Shown: positions 17,285 through 24,285, counted from the stretch's first letter. The stretch is 27,181 nt of DNA from an uncultured Actinomycetes bacterium (GCA_937888775.1 CALAQT010000296.1:1-27181), one strand, 5' to 3'. Notes: a model not told the origin generated them from the sequence alone. Numbers and translations: made by a program.

Positions 17285-17508
17285 GCGCGATCGGCACCGT
17301 CGTTCGTCTGTACTTCGGTTGGCGACTCCTCCGCCTGATACGCCCGCTCCTGGTCGCGGCGCTCGTCGCGGCCGCGCTGCTCGCCGTCCGCGCCGGCCAC
17401 GTGACGGCCATGCACTCGGGAGCGGGAGCGCTCCAGGGCGGGGCCGCCGCGATCGGACATGGTTTGCCGCGCGCCTTCGAGCACGCATTCAAGACCTCGT
17501 CGCGGTAG
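17281..17508 (+). CDS. Small membrane protein (~70 aa), start codon unresolved
   Basis: A frame directly after the 142-residue gene reads GAIGTVVRLYFGWRLLRLIRPLLV, then AALVAAALLAVRAGHV, AMHSGAGALQGGAAAIGHGL and PRAFEHAFKTSSR, stop TAG at 17506-17508. It has a basic amphipathic start, a clear membrane helix and strong G/C third-position bias, so it looks coded. The frame is open from 17212 but contains no ATG, GTG or TTG until GTG at 17401, which is after the helix. Possible starts are near-cognate (ATC at 17290, CTG at 17308), coupled to the upstream TAG two to a few bases away, or a frameshift from the preceding gene. The protein may join the membrane complex of the coupling ATPase, which converges from the other strand. 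Confidence 0.55.
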   Translation, partial: VGAIGTVVRLYFGWRLLRLIRPLLVAALVAAALLAVRAGHVTAMHSGAGALQGGAAAIGHGLPRAFEHAFKTSSR

Positions 17509-17575
17509 ATCGCAGCGCCGCGGCGCCGGAGCGCGCGGGGTGAGCAGACCGAACGGACTCGCATCTGGGACGAGA

Positions 17576-19369
17576 TCACAGGTCCTTGCTACCGGGGTCG
17601 ATCGCGGCGGAGCTAGGACCCTCGCCGGCGGCCTCGACGACCGACGGCAGGCTGAGCTCGGGATGGACGGGCAGCTCGCACCCGTGTCGGGGGCCGGCTC
17701 CGATCCGTTCGGGCTGACGGTCGTCGAGCTCGACGGGAAGGATGCTCGTGCGGAGCGGGTCGGGCCCGTGGGTCGTGTAGATAACGGCCTCGCCTCGGTC
17801 GAGTTCGGCGAAGGTGTCCGAGCCGATCCTGAACTCTCGGACGCGACGCGCAGATCCGCGACCTGAGTGCTGCGTGCCATGACCGCTGGTCTGATTCGTG
17901 GACTGCCACAGCGCTCTCGTGCCCATCAGCTTCGCCAACCAATCGCGCGATTCGGGAGCGGTCTGGCGGTGTGCGACGACGCCCGAGAAGTTGTCGGTCA
18001 GACTGGGCAGCAGGCCCGGTACTCCGGAGAGCGCCTCGGGGTCGGCGACCGACTGGGTGACGACGATCACCTGACCACCATGGCTGCGGCCACGTTGCAG
18101 AATCGCGACCGCGCGACTGGCCGCCATCTTGATCACGGCGCCGAACTCGTCGAGCATCAGCGTCCACGGCACACCGGCCTGGCCGGCGGCGTCGTGGAGG
18201 TCCGCGAGCGCAAGCACCGTCATCGCGGCCGCCTCGTCGGGCATCACGTCGGCGTGCATCCGCCACATCACGACCGCCCGGGCCCGGAGCGCGTCGACCA
18301 GACCTACCCCGACCGCTTCGCCATCGGGCGTGATCCTCGGCGTCACGATCTCGCGGTTCGCGAGCGCCAGCGCGACCTGCAGCCGGGCGGAGCCGCCGGA
18401 CAGGTCCTCGTTGCCCTTACGCGAGGACACGTACCCACCGTGCTCGTCCACGCGACGGATCAGCTGGCGGTGCTCCTCTCCGAGTCCATGCGCCACGCTC
18501 TTCAGCGCCTCGAAGTGCTGCGGATGGCAGGCGTCGATCAGGAACGGGATCGACGGTGGCCACCGGTCGGCGGCGTGCAGCACCCGGCACACGACGTCGA
18601 GGTGGAGGCGCAGCACGTCGTAGTAGTACGGCTCGGATTGCTTGATCGGCTCGACTCCCCGGGCGGCCACCTGCGAGGGCGTGCCCCACAGCGGCTGGTA
18701 TCGATCGCTCGCGGAGTCCAGCGGGTCGATCAATACGAACGGGACCCCGGCCGCGGCCGCCAGCCGACTCATCTGCTCGACGTCCTCCTGGTCGCCCTTC
18801 TGGTCGAGGATCAGCAGCGCCGCCCCCTGCGTCAGGGTCCGGGCAGCGAGGACGCGGCGCATCGTCGTCGTCTTGCCGGAGCCGGTCGCTCCGCAGGCGA
18901 AGATGTGCTGGCCCTCGCCGAGCGGCAACCGCGTCCCGTCGCGGTCCGCATGGCCCATCGGTACGTACGCGACGTGATCGGGCCACGGCCGCCGGTGCAC
19001 GAGCTCGCCTTGGGAGCGGAGGTAGGTTCGCTCGCCCGGGCGGCGCGGCGGTGCTGGTTGCCACAGCCATCGACGTGCCTGCTCGTAGGAGCGCAGCTCC
19101 TCGCCGGCGCCGAGGTCCGCGAGCCGCATCCGCCTGCCGTGGGTCGCGGATGCGACGGCAAACGCGCAGACCGGGGCGACACCCATCACGGCCCCCCAGG
19201 CGCGGAGTGCGACCGCCACGCCGACGATCGCAACCGACACCGCGGCCGGCGCGTAGAAGTTGCGCGCCGAGAGCGTCGTAAAGCGGCGCGTGGTCCAAGC
19301 ACACAGCGCGCCGAGGGCGCCGAACGCGAGGATCCCCACGACGTCGGCGATCACCCCGACCGAGCTCAT
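17576..19369 (-). CDS. Type IV coupling protein (VirD4/TraG/TraD-like ATPase)
   Basis: A 597-residue DNA-pumping ATPase. Residues ~6-25 and ~38-75 carry membrane helices, placing the ATPase in the cytoplasm. Walker A is GATGSGKTT at 160-168 and the first acidic strand is LLILDQKGD at ~185-193; a second DE box, LMLDEFGAVIK at 404-414, is the family's conserved Walker B. QRGRSHGGQVIVVTQSVADPEAL, at ~425-446, is the typical sensor/arginine region. I set the start at the ATG at 19369, which overlaps the upstream stop as ATGA; the frame further upstream is not protein-like. The family delivers relaxosome DNA to a type IV secretion channel or pumps dsDNA as in actinomycete conjugation. The tight coupling with the nuclease-like gene suggests a joint transfer function. 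No VirB4-like ATPase is seen. Confidence 0.92.
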   Translation of the reverse strand: MSSVGVIADVVGILAFGALGALCAWTTRRFTTLSARNFYAPAAVSVAIVGVAVALRAWGAVMGVAPVCAFAVASATHGRRMRLADLGAGEELRSYEQARRWLWQPAPPRRPGERTYLRSQGELVHRRPWPDHVAYVPMGHADRDGTRLPLGEGQHIFACGATGSGKTTTMRRVLAARTLTQGAALLILDQKGDQEDVEQMSRLAAAAGVPFVLIDPLDSASDRYQPLWGTPSQVAARGVEPIKQSEPYYYDVLRLHLDVVCRVLHAADRWPPSIPFLIDACHPQHFEALKSVAHGLGEEHRQLIRRVDEHGGYVSSRKGNEDLSGGSARLQVALALANREIVTPRITPDGEAVGVGLVDALRARAVVMWRMHADVMPDEAAAMTVLALADLHDAAGQAGVPWTLMLDEFGAVIKMAASRAVAILQRGRSHGGQVIVVTQSVADPEALSGVPGLLPSLTDNFSGVVAHRQTAPESRDWLAKLMGTRALWQSTNQTSGHGTQHSGRGSARRVREFRIGSDTFAELDRGEAVIYTTHGPDPLRTSILPVELDDRQPERIGAGPRHGCELPVHPELSLPSVVEAAGEGPSSAAIDPGSKDL

Positions 19370-20097
19370 CGCGTTGCTCCGGCCATGCGCGTAGCTGCGG
19401 CCGCTTCCGCGCTCCCCGCGAGCGCCAGTTCCTTGATCGTCTCGAGCAGCTCCACTCGGAGGCCACCGTCCTCCAGACGCAGCCCGGCGAGTGCGGCCTG
19501 GCTGACGACCAGCTCGCGAATCGCGTCGTCCCCACACACGTACACGCACGCCCCGGAGCGTCCGGTCGCGATCCACCTCGCGTGCAGACCAAGGATCGCC
19601 CGTAACCTCGCCTTGGACTTTCTCGCCAGCTCGACCTCGATCGCCGCCGGGCGCCGGCCGGGCACCACGCCCACGAGATCCGGCCGGTGCACCACCCGCC
19701 GTCCCAGGCCCATGCTCAGCTCGCCGCTCCACCCGTCATCGAGGAGCAGTTCCCGAGGCCCGAGCATCTCGCGCCCGCGGGCGGTCAGCCATGCGGCGGC
19801 CCACGCGCATCCGGCCAGGTGAGCCCACCAGGTCGGCGCAGGCTCGGGTGCTGGCGGCACCGGCACCTCGGCCACCTGAACCCCAAGTCGCGTAGCGAAC
19901 AGCAGCGACCCACGGCCGCGCTTCGTCGAGGTCCGCTCGACCCAGCCGACACGCGTCAACCTCGCCGCGTGCGACCGCGCGGTCACCGGCGCCCACCCCA
20001 TCGCACACGCCCACGCATCAATCGGAGCCGGCCCCACCCGCGCCAGCCAGCACAACCCCTCCACCGTCGCAGGACCCGGACCCAACCGGCGACTCAT
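19366..20097 (-). CDS. Replication-relaxation family protein (winged HTH plus nuclease-like domain)
   Basis: A 243-residue protein. Residues ~10-75 form a winged helix-turn-helix (VEGLCWLARVGPAPIDAWA, WAPVTARSHAARLTRVGWVER, LLFATRLG). The C-terminal part has HRPDLVGVV at ~137-145, then AAIEVELARKSKARLRAIL at 151-169. This resembles the Replic_Relax family, and the PD...ExE pattern (P139-D140, E154, E156, with K160 nearby) resembles PD-(D/E)xK nucleases. I start at 20097 because GGAGGT lies seven bases before it; an in-frame ATG at 20127 is weaker. It overlaps the coupling-protein start (ATGA). A role in processing or binding the transfer or replication origin is the family inference; catalytic activity is unproven. 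Confidence 0.8.
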   Translation of the reverse strand: MSRRLGPGPATVEGLCWLARVGPAPIDAWACAMGWAPVTARSHAARLTRVGWVERTSTKRGRGSLLFATRLGVQVAEVPVPPAPEPAPTWWAHLAGCAWAAAWLTARGREMLGPRELLLDDGWSGELSMGLGRRVVHRPDLVGVVPGRRPAAIEVELARKSKARLRAILGLHARWIATGRSGACVYVCGDDAIRELVVSQAALAGLRLEDGGLRVELLETIKELALAGSAEAAAATRMAGATR

Positions 20098-20189
20098 CAC
20101 CACACCTCCCCCAGCGCCGACCGGCATCTGATCACCGCCGGTCCCGTCATCGTCGTTGCTTTTGACGTTGACGTTGTTGTTCTTTCCAT
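20097..20189 (-). CDS. Possible 30-residue leader peptide upstream of the relaxation gene
   Basis: On the minus strand, AAGGAG stands seven bases before an ATG at 20189. The frame reads MERTTTSTSKATT and MTGPAVIRCRSALGEVW, and its TGA overlaps the next gene's ATG (TGATG). Spacing and overlap fit a coupled leader ORF that controls translation of the relaxation gene. A shorter frame from another ATG at ~20196 (MRWKEQQRQRQKQRR) overlaps it but has a ribosome site too close. No homology is recognised; the length is small enough for chance. Confidence 0.35.
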   Translation of the reverse strand: MERTTTSTSKATTMTGPAVIRCRSALGEVW

Positions 20190-20243
20190 CTCATCGCTCC
20201 TTGCTTCTGATGCTTGAACAGCTCCCAGCCATGGCTTTCACAG

Positions 20244-20371
20244 TGGCCCCCGCCCCCGTCTGACAGACAGGCCACATTGAGAGATCCCGACTACCCGAAC
20301 GACCTCGTGGAGGGCGGGTAGTCGGGATCTCTCACCCCACCAATCCCCAGTGTTTACGGGGGCGGGGGCCA
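20244..20371. repeat. Two nested, nearly concentric perfect palindromes
   Basis: The inner palindrome has 20-base arms at 20278-20297 (TGAGAGATCCCGACTACCCG) and 20315-20334, exact reverse complements around a 17-base loop. The outer palindrome has 16-base arms at 20244-20259 (TGGCCCCCGCCCCCGT) and 20356-20371, also exact. Their centres are within two bases of each other. No gene covers this stretch. It lies between parB and the relaxation gene, next to parS, so an origin (oriV or oriT) or a strong bidirectional terminator are the main options. No U tract follows either arm set, which favours an origin-like or protein-binding role. Confidence 0.9.
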
Positions 20372-20390
20372 TTCCAGGTGCATCACAACG

Positions 20391-20426
20391 AGCTGCACTT
20401 TGAGCTTCACTTTTAGCTGCACTACC
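20391..20426 (+). repeat. Three tandem 12-bp iteron-like repeats
   Basis: AGCTGCACTTTG, AGCTTCACTTTT and AGCTGCACTACC are head to tail with no gap. Consensus AGCTKCACTTTK. They sit between the nested palindromes and parS. Short tandem repeats here suggest binding sites for a Rep protein or for a partition or transfer regulator. Confidence 0.7.
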
Positions 20427-20434
20427 TGACCAGG

Positions 20435-20450
20435 TGTTCCACGTGGAACA
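20435..20450. promoter_or_regulatory. parS centromere site
   Basis: TGTTCCACGTGGAACA is a perfect 16-bp palindrome, extended to 20 bp by GG/CC at 20433-20452. It matches the chromosomal-type parS consensus TGTTTCACGTGAAACA at all but the two symmetric positions, a change common in GC-rich actinobacteria. It lies 36 bp beyond the 3' end of parB, which should bind it. Confidence 0.9.
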
Positions 20451-20488
20451 CCCACGGCAGCGCCCGGCGATCGGGCGGCGCGCTGGCG

Positions 20489-21391
20489 TCACAGCGCCGT
20501 CATCTCCCCGCCCAGGATCCGCGCAAGGCGGTCAGCGCCAACCTGGTCGAGGATGATCTGGAAGCCGCGCCGGTGTGGCGTGGCCCGGGCCTCGCCACCC
20601 GTCGCGTTGGCGATCGCGTCCTGCAGCCGGGCGGCCGCGGCGCACTGGTCAGGGTGCGGAGACGGACGCGACGACGCCGGCTTGGCGCCGCAGCTGATAT
20701 CGGCCTCGAGCGCGCGTACCGACCACCCGCCCTCCGCGGCGCGTCGGGCTAGGACGCGCCGGCGGTGATGGTCGGGCTCGGTCAGGAGCGCCTTCCCGTG
20801 GCCCTTGGTGAGCGCGCCCGAGTCGATCAGGTCGACAGCCTCATCGGGCAGGTCGAGCAGGCGCACCGTGTTGACGATGTCCGCTCGGCTGCGACCCAGC
20901 CGCTTTGCGACCACCGCACCGGTCATCCGGAGGTCGCCAAGCAGGACGGCGAGCGTCCTGGCCTGCTCGATGGCGGTCAGGTCCTCGCGCACGACGTTCT
21001 CGATCAGCGCAAGCTCGAGCGAGCCGGCCTCGTCGAGGGCGCCGTCGACCAGCGCAGGGATCGTTTGCTCTCCGGCCAACTCGGCGGCGCGCCAGCGGCG
21101 CTCGCCGGCAACGAGCTCGTACTCATTGCCGTCGGGGCGCACGATCACGGGCTGCAGAACGCCACGCTCCCGGATCGAGTCCGCCAGTGACGCCAGCGCC
21201 GACTCGTCGAAGCGCTTACGCGGCTGGGAGGGGTTCGCGTGGATCTGAGCAAGCGGGATGTCTCTCAGCCGGTCCCCGCCAACACCAACGTTGCCGACGA
21301 CCGACGAGGTGGCGCTGTGCTCGTCCCGGAATGCGTCCCCCGCGGAGAGCGGGTCGTCGACCCGGAGGCCGCGTCGATGGATCGCGCTCAT
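20489..21391 (-). CDS. parB: ParB-family partition protein (CTPase, parS-binding)
   Basis: A 300-residue ParB. Box I includes NPSQPRKRFD (~53-62) and GVLQPVIVRP (~77-86); box II is LVAGERRWRAAE (~93-104, the CTP-binding GERRxRA motif). ENVVREDLTAIEQA (~131-144) follows. The HTH lies at ~155-182 (MTGAVVAKRLGRSRADIVNTVRLLDLP) and GALTKGHGKALL ends the core. The C-terminal ~60 residues should form the dimer domain. The ATG at 21391 overlaps the parA stop (ATGA); the frame upstream is shadow. It should load at parS 36 bp downstream of its stop and spread as a clamp, with ParA using it for segregation. Chromosomal-type parS and plasmid context together suggest a large low-copy element. Confidence 0.95.
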   Translation of the reverse strand: MSAIHRRGLRVDDPLSAGDAFRDEHSATSSVVGNVGVGGDRLRDIPLAQIHANPSQPRKRFDESALASLADSIRERGVLQPVIVRPDGNEYELVAGERRWRAAELAGEQTIPALVDGALDEAGSLELALIENVVREDLTAIEQARTLAVLLGDLRMTGAVVAKRLGRSRADIVNTVRLLDLPDEAVDLIDSGALTKGHGKALLTEPDHHRRRVLARRAAEGGWSVRALEADISCGAKPASSRPSPHPDQCAAAARLQDAIANATGGEARATPHRRGFQIILDQVGADRLARILGGEMTAL

Positions 21392-22146
21392 CGTGCCGCC
21401 GTCCCCGCGAGGAGCGCGACGACGTCGCCGTAAGCGAGCGCGACGCAGCTGTCGGGCGCCAACGTCGCGACCGGCACGCGCGCCGCGGCGGCTTCCGCGA
21501 TCAGCGCCGACCGCAGGCGGATCCGCGCGACGGGCGGCAGCCCAGCCTCCGTCAGCTGGTCCTCGACCGTCCGGCTGCTGACGCGAGTCGGACTCCAGCG
21601 CGTCACGACGGCGATCAGCGGCGGCATCTCGCCCCCGAGACGTTTGGCGAGCTTGGCGATCGTGACGCGCAGCTCGAGGATGCCGTGGACCGCGCCCTCG
21701 TCTTCGGCGCTGACAGGAGCGATCACGTAGTCGGCGCACACGAGCGCGTTCACGGTCAGCAGGCCGAGGTTTGGGGGAGTGTCGATCACCACCTCGTCGT
21801 ACTCGTCGATCAACGCTTCGAGCGCGTCGTGCAGGAACCGCTCGCGGCCGAGCTCGCCGACCAGGCTCATCTCGACGCCGGCCAGCTCGCCGGCGGCCGG
21901 GATCACGTCGACACCGTGGACGCCTCGCACGATCGCGTCGGTCGCGCTCGCACGCCCAGCGAGCACGTCGACGAGGTTCACACCCAGCGAACGGGCATCG
22001 AGCCCGAGCTGGCGAGTGAGCGCGAACTGCGGGTCCGTATCGACGACAAGGACCCGCCCGCCACGGCAGGCGAGCAGCGCGCCGATGTTCGCGGCCGTAG
22101 TCGTCTTGCCCACGCCGCCCTTCTGATTCGCCACGACAGTGACCAT
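21388..22146 (-). CDS. parA: ParA-family partition ATPase
   Basis: A 252-residue ParA of the small, HTH-less type (Ib/Soj-like length). The deviant Walker A KGGVGKTT is at ~9-16 (ANQKGGVGKTTTAANIG), Walker A' is VLVVDTDPQ (~33-41), and Walker B is VVIDTPPNLGLLTVNAL (~118-134). I start at the ATG 22146, which overlaps the rep stop (TGATG) and has GGAGG seven bases before it; a GTG one codon earlier is less likely. It moves ParB-parS complexes on the nucleoid using ATP. The rep-parA-parB arrangement resembles repABC-like cassettes in order, although the Rep here is a different family. Confidence 0.95.
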   Translation of the reverse strand: MVTVVANQKGGVGKTTTAANIGALLACRGGRVLVVDTDPQFALTRQLGLDARSLGVNLVDVLAGRASATDAIVRGVHGVDVIPAAGELAGVEMSLVGELGRERFLHDALEALIDEYDEVVIDTPPNLGLLTVNALVCADYVIAPVSAEDEGAVHGILELRVTIAKLAKRLGGEMPPLIAVVTRWSPTRVSSRTVEDQLTEAGLPPVARIRLRSALIAEAAAARVPVATLAPDSCVALAYGDVVALLAGTAAR

Positions 22147-23546
22147 CACGACACCTCCTGTTGGTTGATGTGCGACACCGGCGCGGCTAGCGCCGGACGT
22201 TCGTCCTCGCGCCCGAGCGCTCTGCGCTCGGGCTCATCAGCGAACCGAAGCTCGCGCGACGTCAGTTGTGAACAGCGGGTCAGCAGCCGACCGAAGCGAC
22301 CCCGAACCCATGAGCACGTAGATGCAGGCGCAGCCACGACCAACGCACCGCTCGCGTCGATCGCGATCAGCTCAAGCGGCTCGAGCCAGATCTCGAACTG
22401 GCTCTCGCCAACGGCGTGAAGCAACAGAGCGCGGATTTGCTCCCAATCGCCGCGGTCGGCGACGCCGGGTAGCCCGAGGCCGCGGCGGACCTCGTCGAGG
22501 TCGACACGGACGCCGCGACTCCGCTTTCGACCGCGCTCGGTGACGTAGGTCTGCTCGATGATCACCGAGCCAAGCGCCCTCCCCCCTTCAGGGGGGCTGG
22601 GGGGGTCTTCTTTGGTTCTGGGGTTCTGGGGTTCCTTCCCCGCGCGCGCGTTGGGCGCCGGGGTTTTTGCCGGGGTTTCTGCCGGGGTTTCGTCGAAAAG
22701 TGTCCGATCCTGACCGCCCTTTTCAGCGGAAACCCCGGTACGGACCGGACACTTCTCGGCCGAAACTGTCCGGTTCGTACCGCCCTTTAGGTCGAAAACC
22801 CCGGTACGGACCGGACACTTTTCTGCGGAAACTGTCCGATCCTGACCGCCCTTCTTGGCCGCTGCGTCGGGCTGCTCGGGCTGCGCACTCGCCGTGACGA
22901 TCGGCCCGGTCGCTGCGATCAGCGGCCTGGCGCCTGGTGGGGGCGCTACTCGGTTCGGCGTGCGCAGCGGCGCCGCGTCGTCACGCAGACGCGGGTCGGG
23001 CACGCTCCACATGTTTCTTATGCCGCGCCCCCCGACGCCGCCCGTCTCTAGCACGAGCTCGCCCGAAGCCAGCAGCGCTCGGCGGGCCCGGCGGTACGTC
23101 CGGTCGGTCATCCCCGCCGCAGCGCACAGCTGCTCGGTCGAGACGTCGTGCACGGTACCGTCACTGCCGGCGATCGCCGCCATCGTGGCGAGCAGGAGCC
23201 GCGAGGGCCCAGTGGCACTGCTGTATCCGAGGACCGCCTCGAACAGCTCGACGTTGATCTCGCCGTCCCACCATGGACCGGTGTCCGCGAACGTCAGCGT
23301 GATCGTGCTCGCTCGCCCGCGACCGGTCGCCCGCGCATCGACCGCGACCAATCCGCGACGCACGAGCTCCTCGCGCGTCTCCTGGTAGCGGCTGCGGCGC
23401 AGACCAGCGCGCGCCGCGGCTGCGGGCGCACCGGGCCACGCCCCGTTATCGCGATCGGCGAAGCTCGCCAGCGAGAGCGCCACGAGCCGCTCGCCCGACG
23501 CCAGGTCGGACCGCGCCAGCACCGCGGCGATCGCCTGCCGGCTCAT
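22146..23546 (-). CDS. Plasmid replication initiator-like protein (winged HTH plus DnaA-N-like domain)
   Basis: A 466-residue protein. Residues ~15-90 and ~98-185 each look like winged helix-turn-helix units (LVALSLASFADRDNGAWPG, LRRSRYQETREELVRRGLV; STEQLCAAAGMTDRTYRRARRAL). Residues 231-285 hold a 22-residue repeat (KGGxxRTVSAEKCPVRTGV), and a Pro/Glu-rich linker follows. Residues ~364-432 (WEQIRALLLHAVGESQFEIWLEPL, then STCSWVRGRFGRLL) match the DnaA N-terminal domain, which contacts helicase or DnaB-loading partners. Start at 23546 (MSRQAIAAVL, GGAG eight bases before); the frame further upstream has no rep-like sequence. The family is used by actinobacterial plasmids and integrative elements. 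It is first in a coupled rep-parA-parB operon. Confidence 0.82.
   Translation of the reverse strand: MSRQAIAAVLARSDLASGERLVALSLASFADRDNGAWPGAPAAAARAGLRRSRYQETREELVRRGLVAVDARATGRGRASTITLTFADTGPWWDGEINVELFEAVLGYSSATGPSRLLLATMAAIAGSDGTVHDVSTEQLCAAAGMTDRTYRRARRALLASGELVLETGGVGGRGIRNMWSVPDPRLRDDAAPLRTPNRVAPPPGARPLIAATGPIVTASAQPEQPDAAAKKGGQDRTVSAEKCPVRTGVFDLKGGTNRTVSAEKCPVRTGVSAEKGGQDRTLFDETPAETPAKTPAPNARAGKEPQNPRTKEDPPSPPEGGRALGSVIIEQTYVTERGRKRSRGVRVDLDEVRRGLGLPGVADRGDWEQIRALLLHAVGESQFEIWLEPLELIAIDASGALVVAAPASTCSWVRGRFGRLLTRCSQLTSRELRFADEPERRALGREDERPALAAPVSHINQQEVS
22692..22856 (-). repeat. 66-bp tandem repeat inside rep (about 2.5 copies), with inverted subrepeats
   Basis: The stretch repeats with period 66 (for example AACCCCGGTA at 22731 and 22797). 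Within it, GGTACGGACCGGACA at 22737-22751 and TGTCCGGTTCGTACC at 22767-22781 are inverted copies with one mismatch, and the same arm recurs at ~22803-22817. The protein repeat is in frame, but the DNA conservation, including synonymous sites, is stronger than needed. It may be an origin embedded in the rep gene. Confidence 0.8.
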
Positions 23547-23589
23547 GATCGCGCTCCAGCGCATCGCGAGCCAGCCCGAGCCGGGCAAG

Positions 23590-23620
23590 CGAATCCAACG
23601 GCGCCTGGATCCGAATCCAA
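23590..23620 (+). promoter_or_regulatory. Pair of direct repeats upstream of rep, possible operator
   Basis: CGAATCCAA occurs at 23590-23598 and 23612-23620, 22 bases apart, about two helical turns, with a related GGATTCCG just beyond. They lie 45-75 bp upstream of the rep start, where autoregulation by Rep or ParA/ParB would be expected. No clear -10/-35 was seen. Confidence 0.35.
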
Positions 23621-23686
23621 GCGCGCGGATTCCGTCTCCGAGAGCGGTAGACTTCGTCGCGCACATTCTTCTTGGAGACCACGGAA

Positions 23687-23760
23687 CGCCGGGCGGCCAC
23701 CCGGCGCTTCGCGTTTAACGGGGCCGCTCACGGCGGCCCCCTCGGCCGGGCTACGCCGAG
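23687..23760. repeat. Three adjacent GC hairpins upstream of rep
   Basis: CGCCGGG/CCCGGCG (23687-23706, 6-base loop), GGGGCCG/CGGCCCC (23720-23740, 7-base loop) and CTCGGC/GCCGAG (23741-23760, 8-base loop) follow one another. They sit 140-215 bp upstream of the rep start, in non-coding DNA. Options are a structured leader or small RNA, a replication origin single-strand site, or stacked terminators. No U tract is present. Confidence 0.7.
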
Positions 23761-23957
23761 GCGCAGAGCCCTCGCTGTCTCACCGCAGACGAGCTCTTCT
23801 CGCCGATCTCCGGGGCACGTGGCGTGCGGTCCGTACGGCTCGATTCGACGCGCGAAATCGCGTCGCACGCGGACCGACTTCCCCACCAACTTCCCCACAG
23901 CCACATCGGGAATCGCGAAATCCCTGGAAATCCCTGGGGTTGTGTACCCCACTGTGA

Positions 23958-24018
23958 CGGTCTCGAAAACCGGTATGGGCGTTTCCGTCCATCGGGGGTT
24001 CGAATCCCCCCCTCTCCG
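23958..24018 (+). other. 3' half of tRNA-Ser(CGA), likely attachment (att) site
   Basis: From the anticodon arm onward this reads as a serine tRNA: CGGT-CTCGAAA-ACCG gives anticodon CGA. A class II variable arm follows, ATGGGC/GTCCAT with a 6-base loop, then T-arm GGGGG-TTCGAAT-CCCCC, the acceptor strand CCTCTCC and discriminator G. No matching 5' acceptor (GGAGAGG), D arm or 5' strand lies upstream, and the anticodon stem breaks off at its first pair. Partial tRNA 3' ends like this are made when tyrosine-integrase elements insert into tRNA genes. CCA is not encoded. An orphan tRNA decay product is the alternative. Confidence 0.72.
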
Positions 24019-24285
24019 TTGTTTACGCCGAGACTCCCGCATTCATCGGGAGGCTCGGCTGTTCGCGAGCCGTTGCGCTACCCCTCTCGGGTGGGTCAAC
24101 GCAGGCCAACCTAGGCCCCTCACTCGGGGTCGTCTTTCCCCCCGGCTTTCCCCCCAGCGCCCGTTGGCAGGGCCGCAACTCGCCGCTACCAGATGGAGCC
24201 CTGGCGTCGCCAACGTCGGCTCGCGCCAGAAAAACGGCGACGAAATCTGTGACCGCGCGCGAGGCGCGGGGGCGCAGGATCTGTC
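24019..24285. other. Intergenic DNA with a hairpin after the tRNA fragment
   Basis: GCCGAGACTCCCG (24027-24039) and CGGGAGGCTCGGC (24047-24059) form a 13-pair stem with one mismatch and a 7-base loop, eight bases after the tRNA end. This could be the terminator of the original tRNA gene. The rest holds pyrimidine runs (TCTTTCCCCCCGGCTTTCCC) but no gene I can support. Confidence 0.6.

Noticed and set aside
17515..17526. GCGCCGCGGCGC palindrome between convergent genes
   Set aside because: Short, with no loop or U tract, and expected by chance in GC-rich DNA; not called as a terminator.
17867..19822. 651-codon plus-strand open frame
   Set aside because: It is antisense to the coupling ATPase, which has all family motifs; His/Arg-rich composition is typical of shadows.
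20238..20492. 84-codon frame over the palindrome and parS region
   Set aside because: It is open only because the palindromes and parS are GC-rich; it has no coding composition and would cover the control sites.
22692..22856. CRISPR-like array
   Set aside because: Period 66 bp without unique spacers, inside an intact coding frame; it is a tandem repeat, not a CRISPR array.
23728..24042. Minus-strand frame with GGDSNPRWTETPI
   Set aside because: This is the antisense translation of the tRNA-Ser fragment, a well-known source of false proteins.
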